64,000 bases of DNA from NCBI GenBank assembly GCA_021155205.1, contig JAJNPS010000028.1:1-64000 (forward strand), given 5' to 3'. Under the pieces are notes generated by a model. That model was given only the letters and a program-made list of their open reading frames with translations. It was not told the DNA's origin and made no database searches. Origin of the DNA: Rhodobacterales bacterium. GTDB lineage: Bacteria > Pseudomonadota > Alphaproteobacteria > Rhodobacterales > Rhodobacteraceae. This document shows, piece by piece, positions 50,667 through 59,988 of the stretch (its first letter is position 1; each line of letters begins with the position of its first letter). The position numbers and the translations under genes are program-made.

Positions 50667-52946
50667 CTAGCCATAGTGCGACACCGGCGTGCCTGCGATG
50701 GCTGACACGTTCAGCAACCCGCGCGCGGTGATCGAGGGGTTCACGATATGCGCCTTGTTGCCCATGCCCATCAGGATCGGCCCGACCTCAAGGCCCCCGG
50801 CCTTCATTTTCAGGATGTTGCGCACGCCCGATGCTGCATCGGTCGAGGCAAAGACCAGCACGTTGGCCGCCCCTTCCAGGCGGGAATTGGGATAGATGCG
50901 GTCGCGCAGGGCCTGGTCGAGGGCGGCATCGACGTTCATTTCGCCCTCATAGCAGAAATCGGGCTGGCGTTCGTCGAGAAGCTCCAGCGCGGCGCGCATC
51001 CGGATTGCATTGCCAGTGTCCATGTTGCCGAACTGGCTTTGCGTGCACAGCGCGATCTTGGGCGTCAGGCCAAAGCGGCGGGTGTGGCGGGCGGCGCCGA
51101 TCACCGTCTGCATGATCTGTTCGGGCGTCGGTTCGGCATTGATATGGGTATCGGCGATGAAGAGGGGACCGTCCTCCAGGATCATCAGGCTGAGCGCGGC
51201 CAGCGGGTGCAACCCGTTCCGCGCCAGCACCTGACGGACATAACCCAGATGCCACAGGTATTGGCCGAAGGTGCCGCAGATCAGGGCATCGGCCTCGTCG
51301 CGGTGGACCATGACCGCGGCAATGGCAGTGGTGTTTGTGCGCATCACCGCACGGGCAATGTCGGGGGTGACGCCACGCCTTGCCATCAGGTCGTGATAGG
51401 TGCCCCAGTAGTCGCGGTAGCGCGGGTCGTTTTCGGGGTTCACCAGGTGGAAATCGCGGTCAGGGCGGATCGGCAGGCCCGCCCGCTCGCAGCGCGCGGC
51501 CACAACATCGGGGCGGCCGATCAGGATCGGCACGTCGTTGGTTTCCTCCATCATCGCGTGGGCGGCGCGCAGGACGCGTTCATCCTCCCCCTCGGCAAAG
51601 ACGATCTTGCGCGCGGCAAGGCGCGACGCCTCGAACACGGGGCGCATGATCAGGGCGGATTTGAACACCGACCCGTCAAGCCCGCGCTTGTAGGCGTCAA
51701 GATCCGCGATGGGGCGGGTGGCGACGCCGGTTTCCATCGCGGCCCGTGCAACAGCGGTGGCCACGACCCCCATCAGCCGGGGATCGAACGGCTTGGGGAT
51801 CAGGTAGTCGGCCCCGAAGGCCAGCGTTTCGCTGTGATAGGCGGCGGCGGCCTCGGCGCTGGTGGTGGCACGGGCAAGGGCGGCGATGCCGTCGATGCAG
51901 GCGATTTCCATCGCCTCGTTGATCGTGGTGGCCCCGACATCCAAAGCGCCGCGAAAAATGAAGGGAAAGCACAGCACGTTGTTGACCTGATTGGGAAAAT
52001 CGGACCGGCCCGTGGCGATGAGCGCCCCTGGCGCGACCGAGCGCACGTCATCCGGCATGATTTCCGGCAGGGGGTTCGCCAGCGCAAAGATGATGGGGTC
52101 GGGGGCCATCGCTGCCACCATCGCAGGCGTCAGGACGCCGGGGCCGGACAGTCCCAGGAACAGGTCCGCGCCCTCGATCACGTCGGACAGGGTCGCGGGC
52201 GTCGTGCCCTGCGCGAAGGCGGCCTTTTGCGGCGTCATCTGCGCGGCGCGGCCCTGATAGACGAGCCCCTCGAGATCGCAAAGCCAGACGTTCCTGCGCT
52301 GGACGCCCAGTTTCACCAGCATTTCAAGACAGGCGATCCCCGCCGCACCCCCGCCGGTCGAGACGACCTTGATGTCGGCAAACGTCTTTCCCGCGACGAT
52401 CAGGGCATTGGTCGCAGCCGCCCCGACAACGATGGCCGTCCCATGCTGGTCATCATGGAAAACCGGGATCCGCATCCGCTCGCGGCACAATTGTTCAACG
52501 ATGAAACAATCGGGCGCCTTGATGTCCTCCAGGTTGATCGCGCCAAAGGTCGGCTCCAGCGCGCAGACGATGTCGGCCAGTTTCACAGGGTCGGGTTCGT
52601 TCAGTTCGATGTCGAAACAGTTTATGTTGGCGAACTTCTTGAAGAGGACCGCCTTGCCCTCCATCACGGGCTTGGACGCCAAAGCGCCAATGTTTCCAAG
52701 GCCAAGGACTGCCGTGCCGTTGCTGACGACGCCCACAAGATTGCTGCGGGTGGTATAGCGGGCGGCGGCGGTGGGGTCGGCCTTGATCTCAAGACAGGCC
52801 TCCGCCACGCCGGGAGAATAGGCCCGCGCAAGGTCGCTGCCGTTCGACAGGGGCTTGGTGGCGCGGATTTCCAGCTTTCCGGGTTTGGGAAATTCGTGAT
52901 AGTCCAGTGCCGCCTGCCGCGCTGCATCCTGTCGCTGATCTGACAC
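50667..52946 (-). CDS. maeB: NADP-dependent malic enzyme fused to phosphotransacetylase-like domain
   Basis: The 759-residue protein starts at a GTG at 52946 behind GGGAGG. Residues about 1-430 are the malic enzyme (PGVAEACLEI, the Y-T substrate loop, FHDDQHGTAIVV with metal Asp, the NADP loop STGGGAAGIACLEML, and FPNQVNNVLCFP), which makes pyruvate, CO2 and NADPH from malate. The remaining 330 residues resemble phosphotransacetylase (VFAEGEDERVLRAAH, VNPENDPRYRDYW) and are regulatory rather than catalytic in MaeB. The long open frame on the opposite strand is a shadow of GC-rich coding. Divergent from cdd across 265 bp. Confidence 0.93.
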   Translation of the reverse strand: MSDQRQDAARQAALDYHEFPKPGKLEIRATKPLSNGSDLARAYSPGVAEACLEIKADPTAAARYTTRSNLVGVVSNGTAVLGLGNIGALASKPVMEGKAVLFKKFANINCFDIELNEPDPVKLADIVCALEPTFGAINLEDIKAPDCFIVEQLCRERMRIPVFHDDQHGTAIVVGAAATNALIVAGKTFADIKVVSTGGGAAGIACLEMLVKLGVQRRNVWLCDLEGLVYQGRAAQMTPQKAAFAQGTTPATLSDVIEGADLFLGLSGPGVLTPAMVAAMAPDPIIFALANPLPEIMPDDVRSVAPGALIATGRSDFPNQVNNVLCFPFIFRGALDVGATTINEAMEIACIDGIAALARATTSAEAAAAYHSETLAFGADYLIPKPFDPRLMGVVATAVARAAMETGVATRPIADLDAYKRGLDGSVFKSALIMRPVFEASRLAARKIVFAEGEDERVLRAAHAMMEETNDVPILIGRPDVVAARCERAGLPIRPDRDFHLVNPENDPRYRDYWGTYHDLMARRGVTPDIARAVMRTNTTAIAAVMVHRDEADALICGTFGQYLWHLGYVRQVLARNGLHPLAALSLMILEDGPLFIADTHINAEPTPEQIMQTVIGAARHTRRFGLTPKIALCTQSQFGNMDTGNAIRMRAALELLDERQPDFCYEGEMNVDAALDQALRDRIYPNSRLEGAANVLVFASTDAASGVRNILKMKAGGLEVGPILMGMGNKAHIVNPSITARGLLNVSAIAGTPVSHYG

Positions 52947-53211
52947 TTTGCCTCCCTTGGCCGAAGTCGTTTGGCCTTGAACTATATTCAGCAGCGGGGC
53001 GTCAGGGCGCTTTGCCGCAGTTGTGCATGGTTGTCTCTGTGCCATCTGATCATTCAGCACGCGTGGCCGCAAGCATCAAGGGAAAGCTCCAAGGGTGCTA
53101 CCGCCCCCAGACCGCAACACACCGCCCTGGCCCCTTGCTGCGCGGTCGCTTGCATAACCGGCGCGGCATGGCCAATGTCGGGAGCAGGGTCACGGACAGG
53201 ATGGCGATGCG

Positions 53212-53604
53212 ATGACACTTTTGGCGGCGGCGACGGCAGTGCGCGACAGGGCCTATGCGCCCTATTCGCAGTTCAAGGTGGGCGCGGCCCTGCGCGGGGC
53301 GGCGGGCCAGGTCTTTGTCGGCTGCAACGTCGAGAACGCCGCCTATCCCGAAGGCACCTGCGCCGAGGCGGGGGCGATTGCGGCGATGATCGCGGGCGGC
53401 GAGACACGGATCGCCGAACTGCTGGTCATCGCGGATTGCCCCAGCCCGGTACCCCCCTGCGGCGGATGCCGGCAGAAGATCGCGGAATTTGCCGATCCGG
53501 GGGTGGTGGTGACGCTGGCGACCACGGACGGGCAGATGAAGTCCATGACCGTCGCGGACCTGCTGCCCGGTGTCTTTACGGCAGCCCACATGGACCGCGA
53601 CTGA
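53212..53604 (+). CDS. cdd: Cytidine deaminase
   Basis: The 130-residue homotetrameric type converts cytidine and deoxycytidine to uridine forms. The zinc motifs are TCAEAGAIAAMI (Cys plus proton-shuttle Glu) and VPPCGGCRQKIAEF (two Cys); VGCNVENAAYPEGT binds the ribose. It is the first gene of a five-gene nucleoside salvage operon. Its TGA overlaps the deoA ATG by one base. The stretch before it (52947-53211) holds the divergent promoters of cdd and maeB, with no clear operator recognised. Confidence 0.94.
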   Translation: MTLLAAATAVRDRAYAPYSQFKVGAALRGAAGQVFVGCNVENAAYPEGTCAEAGAIAAMIAGGETRIAELLVIADCPSPVPPCGGCRQKIAEFADPGVVVTLATTDGQMKSMTVADLLPGVFTAAHMDRD

Positions 53605-54911
53605 TGGATGCCCGCGGCATCATCACCAAGCTGCGCGATGGCACCACGCCCTCGGACGCGGAACTTGGCTGGTTCGCGGCAGGTCTGGCGTCTGGAGAGG
53701 TGACGGATGCCCAGGCCGGGGCGTTTGCGATGGCGGTGGTGCTGCGCGGACTGACCGATGCGGGTCGGGTGGCGCTGACGCGAGCGATGCGGGATTCGGG
53801 GCAGGTTCTGCAATGGGACTTGCCCGGACCGGTCGTTGACAAGCATTCGACGGGGGGCATCGGGGATTGCATTTCGTTGCTGCTGGCCCCGGCGCTGGCA
53901 TCCTGCGGGGCCTATGTGCCGATGATCTCGGGCCGCGGGTTGGGACATACCGGCGGCACGCTCGACAAGCTGGAGGCGATCCCCGGTTTCCGCACCGGCC
54001 TGACATCCGACCAGTTCCGCCGCCAGATGAGCGATGTCGGCTGCGCCATCGTGTCGGCCAGTGCGGAAATCGCGCCCGCAGATCGCAGGCTTTATGCGAT
54101 CCGGGACGTCACGGGGACGGTGGAGTCGATTGACCTGATCACCGCGTCGATCCTGTCGAAGAAACTCAGCGCGGGGCTGGAGGCGCTGGTGCTGGATGTC
54201 AAGGTCGGCTCCGGCGCGTTCATGAAAACGATGAAGGATGCCGAGGCGTTGGCCCGGGCGCTGGTCAGTACGGCGCAAGGCGCGGGCTGCATGACGACGG
54301 CGCTGATCACCGACATGAGCCAACCCTTGGCGACGGCTGCGGGCAACGCGCTGGAGGTGATCGAGGTGATGGAGACGCTGACCGGCACGTCGGTCAACGT
54401 GGCCTTGTGGGACCTGACCGCAAAACTGGGCGGTGAGGCGCTGGCGCTGGCCGGGATCGCGTCGGATGCCGATGACGGCGCGCGGCGGATCGAAGAGGCG
54501 CTGGATTCGGGTGCGGCGGTGGAGTGCTTTGGCCGGATGGTCACGGCGCAGGGCGGACCTGCCGATTTTACCGAACGCTGGCCGGACCGCCTGCCCTCTG
54601 CCCCGGTGATCCGCGAGGTGCCCTGCAGCGAGGACGGCTTTGTCAGCGCGATCGACGGCGAGGCGCTGGGCCATGCCGTCGTCCATCTGGGCGGCGGGCG
54701 GCTGAAGGGGGGCGACAAGATCAACCTGTCGGTCGGGCTGTCGGACCTGGCGGGCCTGGGCGAAGAGGTCCAGCGCGGCGTGCCCCTGGCGATGATCCAT
54801 GCCGCGACCGAGGCGCAGGCGGATGCGGCAATGGCGGCGGTGCAGGCGGCCTATCGCTTTTCGACCGAGCCCGAGGATGAGCCGCCGCTTGTCCATCTGA
54901 GGATCGCCTGA
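53604..54911 (+). CDS. deoA: Thymidine (pyrimidine-nucleoside) phosphorylase
   Basis: The 435-residue enzyme splits thymidine and deoxyuridine with phosphate into base and deoxyribose-1-P. The signature VVDKHSTGGIGDCISLLLAP binds phosphate and substrate, with SGRGLGHTGGTLDKLEAIPG next. The alpha and alpha/beta domains are complete. The chosen ATG at 53604 shares a base with the cdd stop; the frame is open further upstream but that is shared with cdd. The stop overlaps the deoB start, so the deoxyribose-1-P produced goes directly to the next enzyme. Confidence 0.95.
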   Translation: MDARGIITKLRDGTTPSDAELGWFAAGLASGEVTDAQAGAFAMAVVLRGLTDAGRVALTRAMRDSGQVLQWDLPGPVVDKHSTGGIGDCISLLLAPALASCGAYVPMISGRGLGHTGGTLDKLEAIPGFRTGLTSDQFRRQMSDVGCAIVSASAEIAPADRRLYAIRDVTGTVESIDLITASILSKKLSAGLEALVLDVKVGSGAFMKTMKDAEALARALVSTAQGAGCMTTALITDMSQPLATAAGNALEVIEVMETLTGTSVNVALWDLTAKLGGEALALAGIASDADDGARRIEEALDSGAAVECFGRMVTAQGGPADFTERWPDRLPSAPVIREVPCSEDGFVSAIDGEALGHAVVHLGGGRLKGGDKINLSVGLSDLAGLGEEVQRGVPLAMIHAATEAQADAAMAAVQAAYRFSTEPEDEPPLVHLRIA

Positions 54912-56104
54912 TGGCGCGCGCCTTTCTGATCGTGATGGATTCCGTCGGCTGCGGCGGTGCGCCGGATGCGGCGGCCTTTGGGGACGAAGGGTCGAACACG
55001 CTTGGCCACATCGCGGCCGCCTGTGCGGCGGGCCGCGCGAATGTCGGGAGGTCGGGGCCATTGCGGCTGCCGGTGCTGGACGGGTTGGGATTGTCGGCGG
55101 CGGTGCGGCTGGCGTCCGGTGCCGACATGGCAGGTGTATCTGCACCAACGGGGCGCTGGGGGGCCGCGACCGAGGTCAGCAAGGGCAAGGACACACCGTC
55201 AGGCCATTGGGAACTGGCCGGAGTGCCGGTGCCGTGGGAGTGGACCTACTTTCCCGACACGATCCCGGCCTTTCCCGACGATCTGGTGGCACTGGTCTGC
55301 AAGCTGGCCGGAACCGACGGCATCCTTGGCAACTGCCACGCCTCGGGCGTGCCGATCATCGCGGAACATTGCGAGGACCACCTCAGGACAGGCTGGCCGA
55401 TCTGCTACACCTCGGCGGATTCGGTGTTCCAGATCGCCGCGCATGAAGAGGCGTTTGGCCTCGACCGGCTGTTGAAGCTGTGTGCGGATCTTGCCCCGCA
55501 TCTGCATGCGATGAAGGTTGGCCGGGTGATCGCCCGGCCCTTTACCGGCACCTGCGGCAATTTCAAACGCACACCGAACCGGCACGACTATGCGATTTCC
55601 CCCCCAGCGCCGACGCTGCTGGACTGGGTGGCGGGGGCGGGGCGGGCGACCCATGCGATTGGCAAGATCGGCGACATCTTCTCGATGCGGGGGATCGGCA
55701 CCTTGCACAAGGGCAAGTCGGATGCGGATCTTTTCGACCATCTTGACCGGCTGGGGTCCGAGGCGACTGATGGTTCGTTGACCTTTGCGAACTTCGTCGA
55801 GTTCGACACGCTTTTTGGCCATCCGCGCGACGTGGCGGGCTATGCGCGGGCGCTGGAATGGTTCGATGGGCGGGTGGGCGCGTTCCTGTCGCGGTTGCGG
55901 GCGGGGGATTTGGTGATCTTCACCGCCGATCATGGCAATGACCCGACCTGGCGGGGGACCGAGCACACGCGGGAAAGGGTGCCGGTCCTGTGCGCGGGGA
56001 TCGGTTCGGGGTCGATGGGGCATATTGCCTTTGTCGATGTGGCGGCGTCCGTCGCGGCGCATCTGGGGGTGCCATCGCAAGGGCCGGGGCGGAGTTTGCT
56101 GTGA
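54911..56104 (+). CDS. deoB: Phosphopentomutase
   Basis: The 397-residue metal-dependent mutase turns (deoxy)ribose-1-P into the 5-phosphate. Alkaline-phosphatase-superfamily ligands are visible: LIVMDSVGCGGAPDA at the N-terminus, the VSKGKDTPSGHWEL loop with the phosphorylated Thr, and FTADHGNDPTWRGTEHTRERVP with metal-binding D-H and H. It overlaps deoA by one base and add by four. The gene is complete and of usual length. Confidence 0.95.
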   Translation: MARAFLIVMDSVGCGGAPDAAAFGDEGSNTLGHIAAACAAGRANVGRSGPLRLPVLDGLGLSAAVRLASGADMAGVSAPTGRWGAATEVSKGKDTPSGHWELAGVPVPWEWTYFPDTIPAFPDDLVALVCKLAGTDGILGNCHASGVPIIAEHCEDHLRTGWPICYTSADSVFQIAAHEEAFGLDRLLKLCADLAPHLHAMKVGRVIARPFTGTCGNFKRTPNRHDYAISPPAPTLLDWVAGAGRATHAIGKIGDIFSMRGIGTLHKGKSDADLFDHLDRLGSEATDGSLTFANFVEFDTLFGHPRDVAGYARALEWFDGRVGAFLSRLRAGDLVIFTADHGNDPTWRGTEHTRERVPVLCAGIGSGSMGHIAFVDVAASVAAHLGVPSQGPGRSLL

Positions 56105-57078
56105 GCGGATTGGCGAAAGTTGAACTCCACCTTCATCTCGAAGGAGCAGCGCCGCCTGCGTTCATCCGCGGCCTCGCGCGGGAAAAGCGCATGGACCTGT
56201 CGGGGATTTTCGATGATCGCGGCGGGTACAGATACGCCGACTTCTGGGATTTCCTGAAGGTCTATGAGGCCGCGACCGAAACGCTGAAATCACCCGAGGA
56301 TTATGCGCGCCTGACGCTGGCTGTGCTGGAGGAAAGTGCGGCAAGTGGCGTCGTCTATAGTGAAACTTTCCTTTCCCCCGATTTCTGCGGCGGACGCGAC
56401 CTTGGGGCGTGGCGCGAATACCTGCACGCCATCCGCGAAGCGGCGGATCAGGCCGAGAGAACCATGGGCATCACCCTGCGCGGGATCGTGACCTGCATCC
56501 GGCATTTCGGGCCGGACAAGGCACGACAGACGGCGCTGTGTGCGGCGGAAACGGCGGGGGACTGGATTGTCGGGTTCGGCATTGCGGGGGACGAAAAGAT
56601 AGGAAAACCCAAGGACTTCCGCTGGTCCTTTGACATGGCGCGCGAAGCAGGTCTGCGCCTGACCGCCCATGCCGGGGAATGGGGCGGGCCTGACTCGGTC
56701 CGTGATGCGCTGCGCGACCTGGAGGTGGAACGGATCGGCCACGGCGTCCGCGCCATCGAGGACTTGGCACTGGTCGATGAGCTGGCCGAAAAAGGCGTCG
56801 TGCTGGAATGCTGTCCGGGATCGAACGTGGCGCTTGGCATCTATCGGACTTTCCGCAAGCACCCGATCGGCGAGTTGCACCATCGGGGCGTCAAGGTCAC
56901 GATCTCTACCGACGATCCGCCGTTCTTTCACACCACGATGGCGCGCGAATACCAGATGTTGAACGAAGCGTTCGACTGGGACGACGGCGTATTCCTCCAG
57001 ATCGCCCAGACCTCGCTTGACGCCGCATTCTGTGATGCCGATACCAGGGCGCGCATCGCCAAACGCCTGGAGGCCTGA
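56101..57078 (+). CDS. add: Adenosine deaminase
   Basis: The 325-residue enzyme starts at a GTG overlapping the deoB stop. Zinc and catalytic motifs: KVELHLHLEGA (His-x-His), LTAHAGEWGG (His and Glu), RIGHGVRAIE and VTISTDDPPFFHTTM (Asp ligands). Residues TFLSPDFCGG line the substrate pocket. It deaminates adenosine to inosine (and 2'-deoxyadenosine) in the salvage operon; adenine deaminase is unlikely because of the H-A-G-E context. upp follows immediately after the stop. Confidence 0.93.
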   Translation: MSGLAKVELHLHLEGAAPPAFIRGLAREKRMDLSGIFDDRGGYRYADFWDFLKVYEAATETLKSPEDYARLTLAVLEESAASGVVYSETFLSPDFCGGRDLGAWREYLHAIREAADQAERTMGITLRGIVTCIRHFGPDKARQTALCAAETAGDWIVGFGIAGDEKIGKPKDFRWSFDMAREAGLRLTAHAGEWGGPDSVRDALRDLEVERIGHGVRAIEDLALVDELAEKGVVLECCPGSNVALGIYRTFRKHPIGELHHRGVKVTISTDDPPFFHTTMAREYQMLNEAFDWDDGVFLQIAQTSLDAAFCDADTRARIAKRLEA

Positions 57079-57711
57079 ATGCTGGACCATCTGACCGTCG
57101 TTTCGCACCCGCTGGTCCAGCACAAGCTGACGCTGATGCGCGAGCGGGACACCTCCACCGCGTCGTTCCGCAAGCTGTTGCGCGAGATCAGCCTGCTGCT
57201 TGCCTATGAGGTCACGCGCGAATTGCCGATGACGACCAAGCGCATCGAGACCCCGCTGGAGGCGATGGACGCCCCCGCAATCGACGGCAAAAAGCTGGCG
57301 CTGGTGTCGATCCTGCGGGCGGGCAACGGGTTGCTCGATGGCATCCTGGAGCTGGTCCCGGCAGCGCGGGTGGGGTTCGTGGGCCTTTACCGCGACCCGG
57401 AGACGCTGCAACCGGTGCAGTACTACTGCAAATTGCCCGACCGGCTGGAGGAGCGGCTGTCAATTGTTGTGGATCCTATGCTCGCGACCGGAAATTCGTC
57501 GGTTGCGGCGGTTGATTTGTTGAAAAAGTCCGGTGCGACCAATATCCGGTTCCTGTGTCTGCTGGCCGCACCCGAGGGAATCGCGCGGATGAAAGAGGCG
57601 CATCCCGACGTGCCGATCGTCACTGCGGCGGTGGACAGCCATCTGAATGAACACGGATATATCGTTCCGGGCCTTGGCGATGCCGGGGATCGGATGTTTG
57701 GTACCAAATAG
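57079..57711 (+). CDS. upp: Uracil phosphoribosyltransferase
   Basis: The 210-residue transferase makes UMP from uracil and PRPP. The PRPP loop reads VVDPMLATGNSSVAAVDLL, the uracil site is AAVDSHLNEHGYIVPGLGDAGDR, and the N-terminus (VVSHPLVQHKLTLMRERDTSTASFR) is typical. It directly follows add with no gap, completing recycling of the bases produced by DeoA. The next gene begins 69 bp later. Confidence 0.95.
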   Translation: MLDHLTVVSHPLVQHKLTLMRERDTSTASFRKLLREISLLLAYEVTRELPMTTKRIETPLEAMDAPAIDGKKLALVSILRAGNGLLDGILELVPAARVGFVGLYRDPETLQPVQYYCKLPDRLEERLSIVVDPMLATGNSSVAAVDLLKKSGATNIRFLCLLAAPEGIARMKEAHPDVPIVTAAVDSHLNEHGYIVPGLGDAGDRMFGTK

Positions 57712-57780
57712 GGGCCAAGGGGCTTTGACTTGGTGATGCAGCTTCGCCATCATCCGCACGAGGTGAGGTCGGGGGGGCAG

Positions 57781-58779
57781 ATGTTTTCAAAATCAGCGGC
57801 GATTGCGGTTTCAGTGACGCTCATCCTTGCGTCACTGGCGGTGGCGCAACCCTCGGGCCTTTCCGAACCGGCCGAACTTCCGCCTGCCAGCTTTGCCGGC
57901 CAGCAATATGTCGACAGCAAGGGCTGCGTGTTCCTGCGCGCAGGCCTTGGCGGCCGCGTGACCTGGGTGCCGCGCGTCACCGCTGAACGCAAGCAGTTGT
58001 GCGATCCGCCCGTCGCCGCGACCGAAACCGGCGCGGCGGTCGATCCTGCCCCGGCGGTTGCCGCCGTGGCGCCTGCCAAGCCCGCACCCGCCGCCGCCCC
58101 ACCCAAAGTCGCTGCGCCCGCAAAGATCCGCAAAGCCGCCGCCCCGACCCCGGCCAGCCCCAAAGGCCTGCGCATGGCCTGTCCGGCGGCGACGCCGTTC
58201 CTCGAACGGCTGATCAGCGCCTCAGGCGACAGCAAGCTTTACTGCACCAGGGGCGACGGTACGGTTGACGGGGCGACGCTGCCGCGGATCATCGAGACCG
58301 GCAAGGTCGTCGGCCATCTGGCGGATGCAACCATCGTGCCGCCGTCGCAGTCCCCGCCGCCGGTGCCCAAGGGCTATGTCCGTGCGTGGAAGGATGACCG
58401 GCTGAACACCGCCCGCGCGCAGACCACGGCGGCAGGCTCGGCCGCGCAGGACAGGGTCTGGACGCGCGAGGTGCCGTCCAAGGGCGTTGCCGGTGATGCG
58501 GCCGTGGCACCCGTCAAGGGGCCGGTCATGGCCCCCGCCAAGGCTGCGTCCGGCGCGATCTATGTGCAGGTCGGGTCGTTTGCGGTGGCGTCAAACGCAG
58601 AGGGTGCTGCAGATCGCCTGTCATCGCTGGGCCTGCCCGTCGCGCGCAAGGGCGGGCGGATCAACGGCAGGGCGGTGCAGGTTGTCTATGCCGGTCCTTT
58701 CGCATCAACTTCTGATGCGCAGGCCGCGCTGTCCGCCACCCGGCGCGCAGGCTTTGCCGACGCCTTTGTCCTGCGCTGA
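57781..58779 (+). CDS. SPOR-domain envelope protein
   Basis: The 332-residue protein has an N-terminal signal peptide or anchor (AAIAVSVTLILASLAVA), a Pro/Ala-rich linker (about residues 90-130: APAKPAPAAAPPK) and a C-terminal SPOR domain (about 258-330: GAIYVQVGSFAVASNAEGAADRLSSLGLPVARKGGRINGR-like fold, ending in FAFVLR-type strands). SPOR domains bind denuded peptidoglycan at division or growth sites. Cys at about 45 and 65 may pair in the periplasm. The ATG at 57781 sits behind GGGGGG; the frame is open from 57730. It is convergent with the M48-like gene, whose stop lies next to this stop. Confidence 0.85.
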   Translation: MFSKSAAIAVSVTLILASLAVAQPSGLSEPAELPPASFAGQQYVDSKGCVFLRAGLGGRVTWVPRVTAERKQLCDPPVAATETGAAVDPAPAVAAVAPAKPAPAAAPPKVAAPAKIRKAAAPTPASPKGLRMACPAATPFLERLISASGDSKLYCTRGDGTVDGATLPRIIETGKVVGHLADATIVPPSQSPPPVPKGYVRAWKDDRLNTARAQTTAAGSAAQDRVWTREVPSKGVAGDAAVAPVKGPVMAPAKAASGAIYVQVGSFAVASNAEGAADRLSSLGLPVARKGGRINGRAVQVVYAGPFASTSDAQAALSATRRAGFADAFVLR

Positions 58780-59802
58780 TCATCCGCCGCAGATCGCCTG
58801 CAGGGCCAGCCAGTCGGCATCGGGCATCAGCGGTGCCGGTGCCGTTCCGGCAAGGGGATCGGCCGCGATGAGGGCGTCGCGGTCCGGACCCGCCGCCAGA
58901 ACCGCCGCCGCATAGGGGCCGACCGGAACGCCTGCCGCAGAAAACCGCGCCAGCAGACGGTCCTGCGGCACCATCATGGGGGCTTTTGCCAGCAGCACCT
59001 CGCCATAACCCGAAAGGCTGTCCTTCGGCAGATCGCCAGAGGTCAACAGCCGGAATGTCGACACCAGGCCGGCCTGCCACAGCACGCCCGTCACGGGATC
59101 GGTCTGGGCGGCGCGCTCGGCCTCGGCCAGCAGCGCCCCGGCAAAGGCCTCCGGTCCCTTGGCCTCGGTCAAGAGACGGTTCGAGGCCAGGATCAGGCGG
59201 CCCGGCAGATGCGCGCCCGTGTCAATGCCGTCGCGCATGACATAGACGATGGGGGTGTCCTTGGGTCCGAACAGGCGCTCGGACAGGGCCGCCAGGGCGA
59301 CAAGTCCCGCCCGTTCGCTGCAGGGCGCGCCCGTCAGGGGGATCACCTCTTCCAGTGCCGTCTGGCCGATTTCGGCCTGCTTTGCGGGCGGCAGGACGGA
59401 CGCGGTATGGGCTATGAGCGCCCTTGGCACCCAGAAGATGCCAAAGACCACCAGCGCCGTCGTCACCCCGGCGACCAGCGCTGCCCGCAACCGGCCGGGA
59501 CGCGGCACGGCCGCTGCAAGGACCGCGCGCACCTTGTCCAGCGCCGCGATCATGTCGGGGTCGTCCAGTTCCAGCGTCTCGCGCGAATCCGGCGCGGGGC
59601 TGTAGATGGCGGGGGCAATCCCCGGCGAGATGCGCGCCACCGCCGGCAGCGACCAGTGGCTGAGCGCGGCGCTGGTGCGCGGGTCGGACAGGACCAGCGT
59701 GGCCTCGCCCAGATGAACGATGACCTCGCGGCGTTGATCGGCCGGATCATCGCGCCACAGCCCGGTGCATTCGAGGCGATTGTACTGTGTCAGCGCCGTC
59801 AT
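58780..59802 (-). CDS. Membrane protein resembling M48 peptidase without catalytic HExxH
   Basis: The 340-residue protein has an N-terminal beta domain (REVIVHLGEATLVLSDPR, residues about 26-95), one membrane helix (about 105-125: RAALVAGVTTALVVFGIFWV) and a C-terminal domain beginning GLVALAALSERLF. The stretch DTGAHLPGRLILASNRLLTE followed by GALLAEAERAAQ mirrors the M48 pattern of PGG-x-I-x-x-x-x-G-L-L then L-x-H-E-x-x-H, but both zinc His are replaced (A-E-A-E-R-A). It likely cannot hydrolyse peptides and may act as a scaffold or pseudoenzyme. The family call is mine by pattern; name uncertain. Confidence 0.7.
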   Translation of the reverse strand: MTALTQYNRLECTGLWRDDPADQRREVIVHLGEATLVLSDPRTSAALSHWSLPAVARISPGIAPAIYSPAPDSRETLELDDPDMIAALDKVRAVLAAAVPRPGRLRAALVAGVTTALVVFGIFWVPRALIAHTASVLPPAKQAEIGQTALEEVIPLTGAPCSERAGLVALAALSERLFGPKDTPIVYVMRDGIDTGAHLPGRLILASNRLLTEAKGPEAFAGALLAEAERAAQTDPVTGVLWQAGLVSTFRLLTSGDLPKDSLSGYGEVLLAKAPMMVPQDRLLARFSAAGVPVGPYAAAVLAAGPDRDALIAADPLAGTAPAPLMPDADWLALQAICGG

Positions 59803-59988
59803 GCGCGATGCGCTCTCTGTCCCTGTTCGGCGGAAACCTTATCCGGTCGCCCCGGCCGCCACAATCGCCCGTCCCGGCACAAAGGGCATTCGTCCACAGC
59901 CCGGCATTGCGGCCAAGTGTCGTTTTCGGGCGCGCAGAGCTGACGGGCGCACGCTTGATAGGGACATCGCAAGTTCGGGGGACCAGCC

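Noticed and set aside
50748..52943. 731-codon plus-strand open frame opposite maeB
   Set aside because: The minus strand encodes a fully recognisable malic enzyme; the antisense product has no family features.
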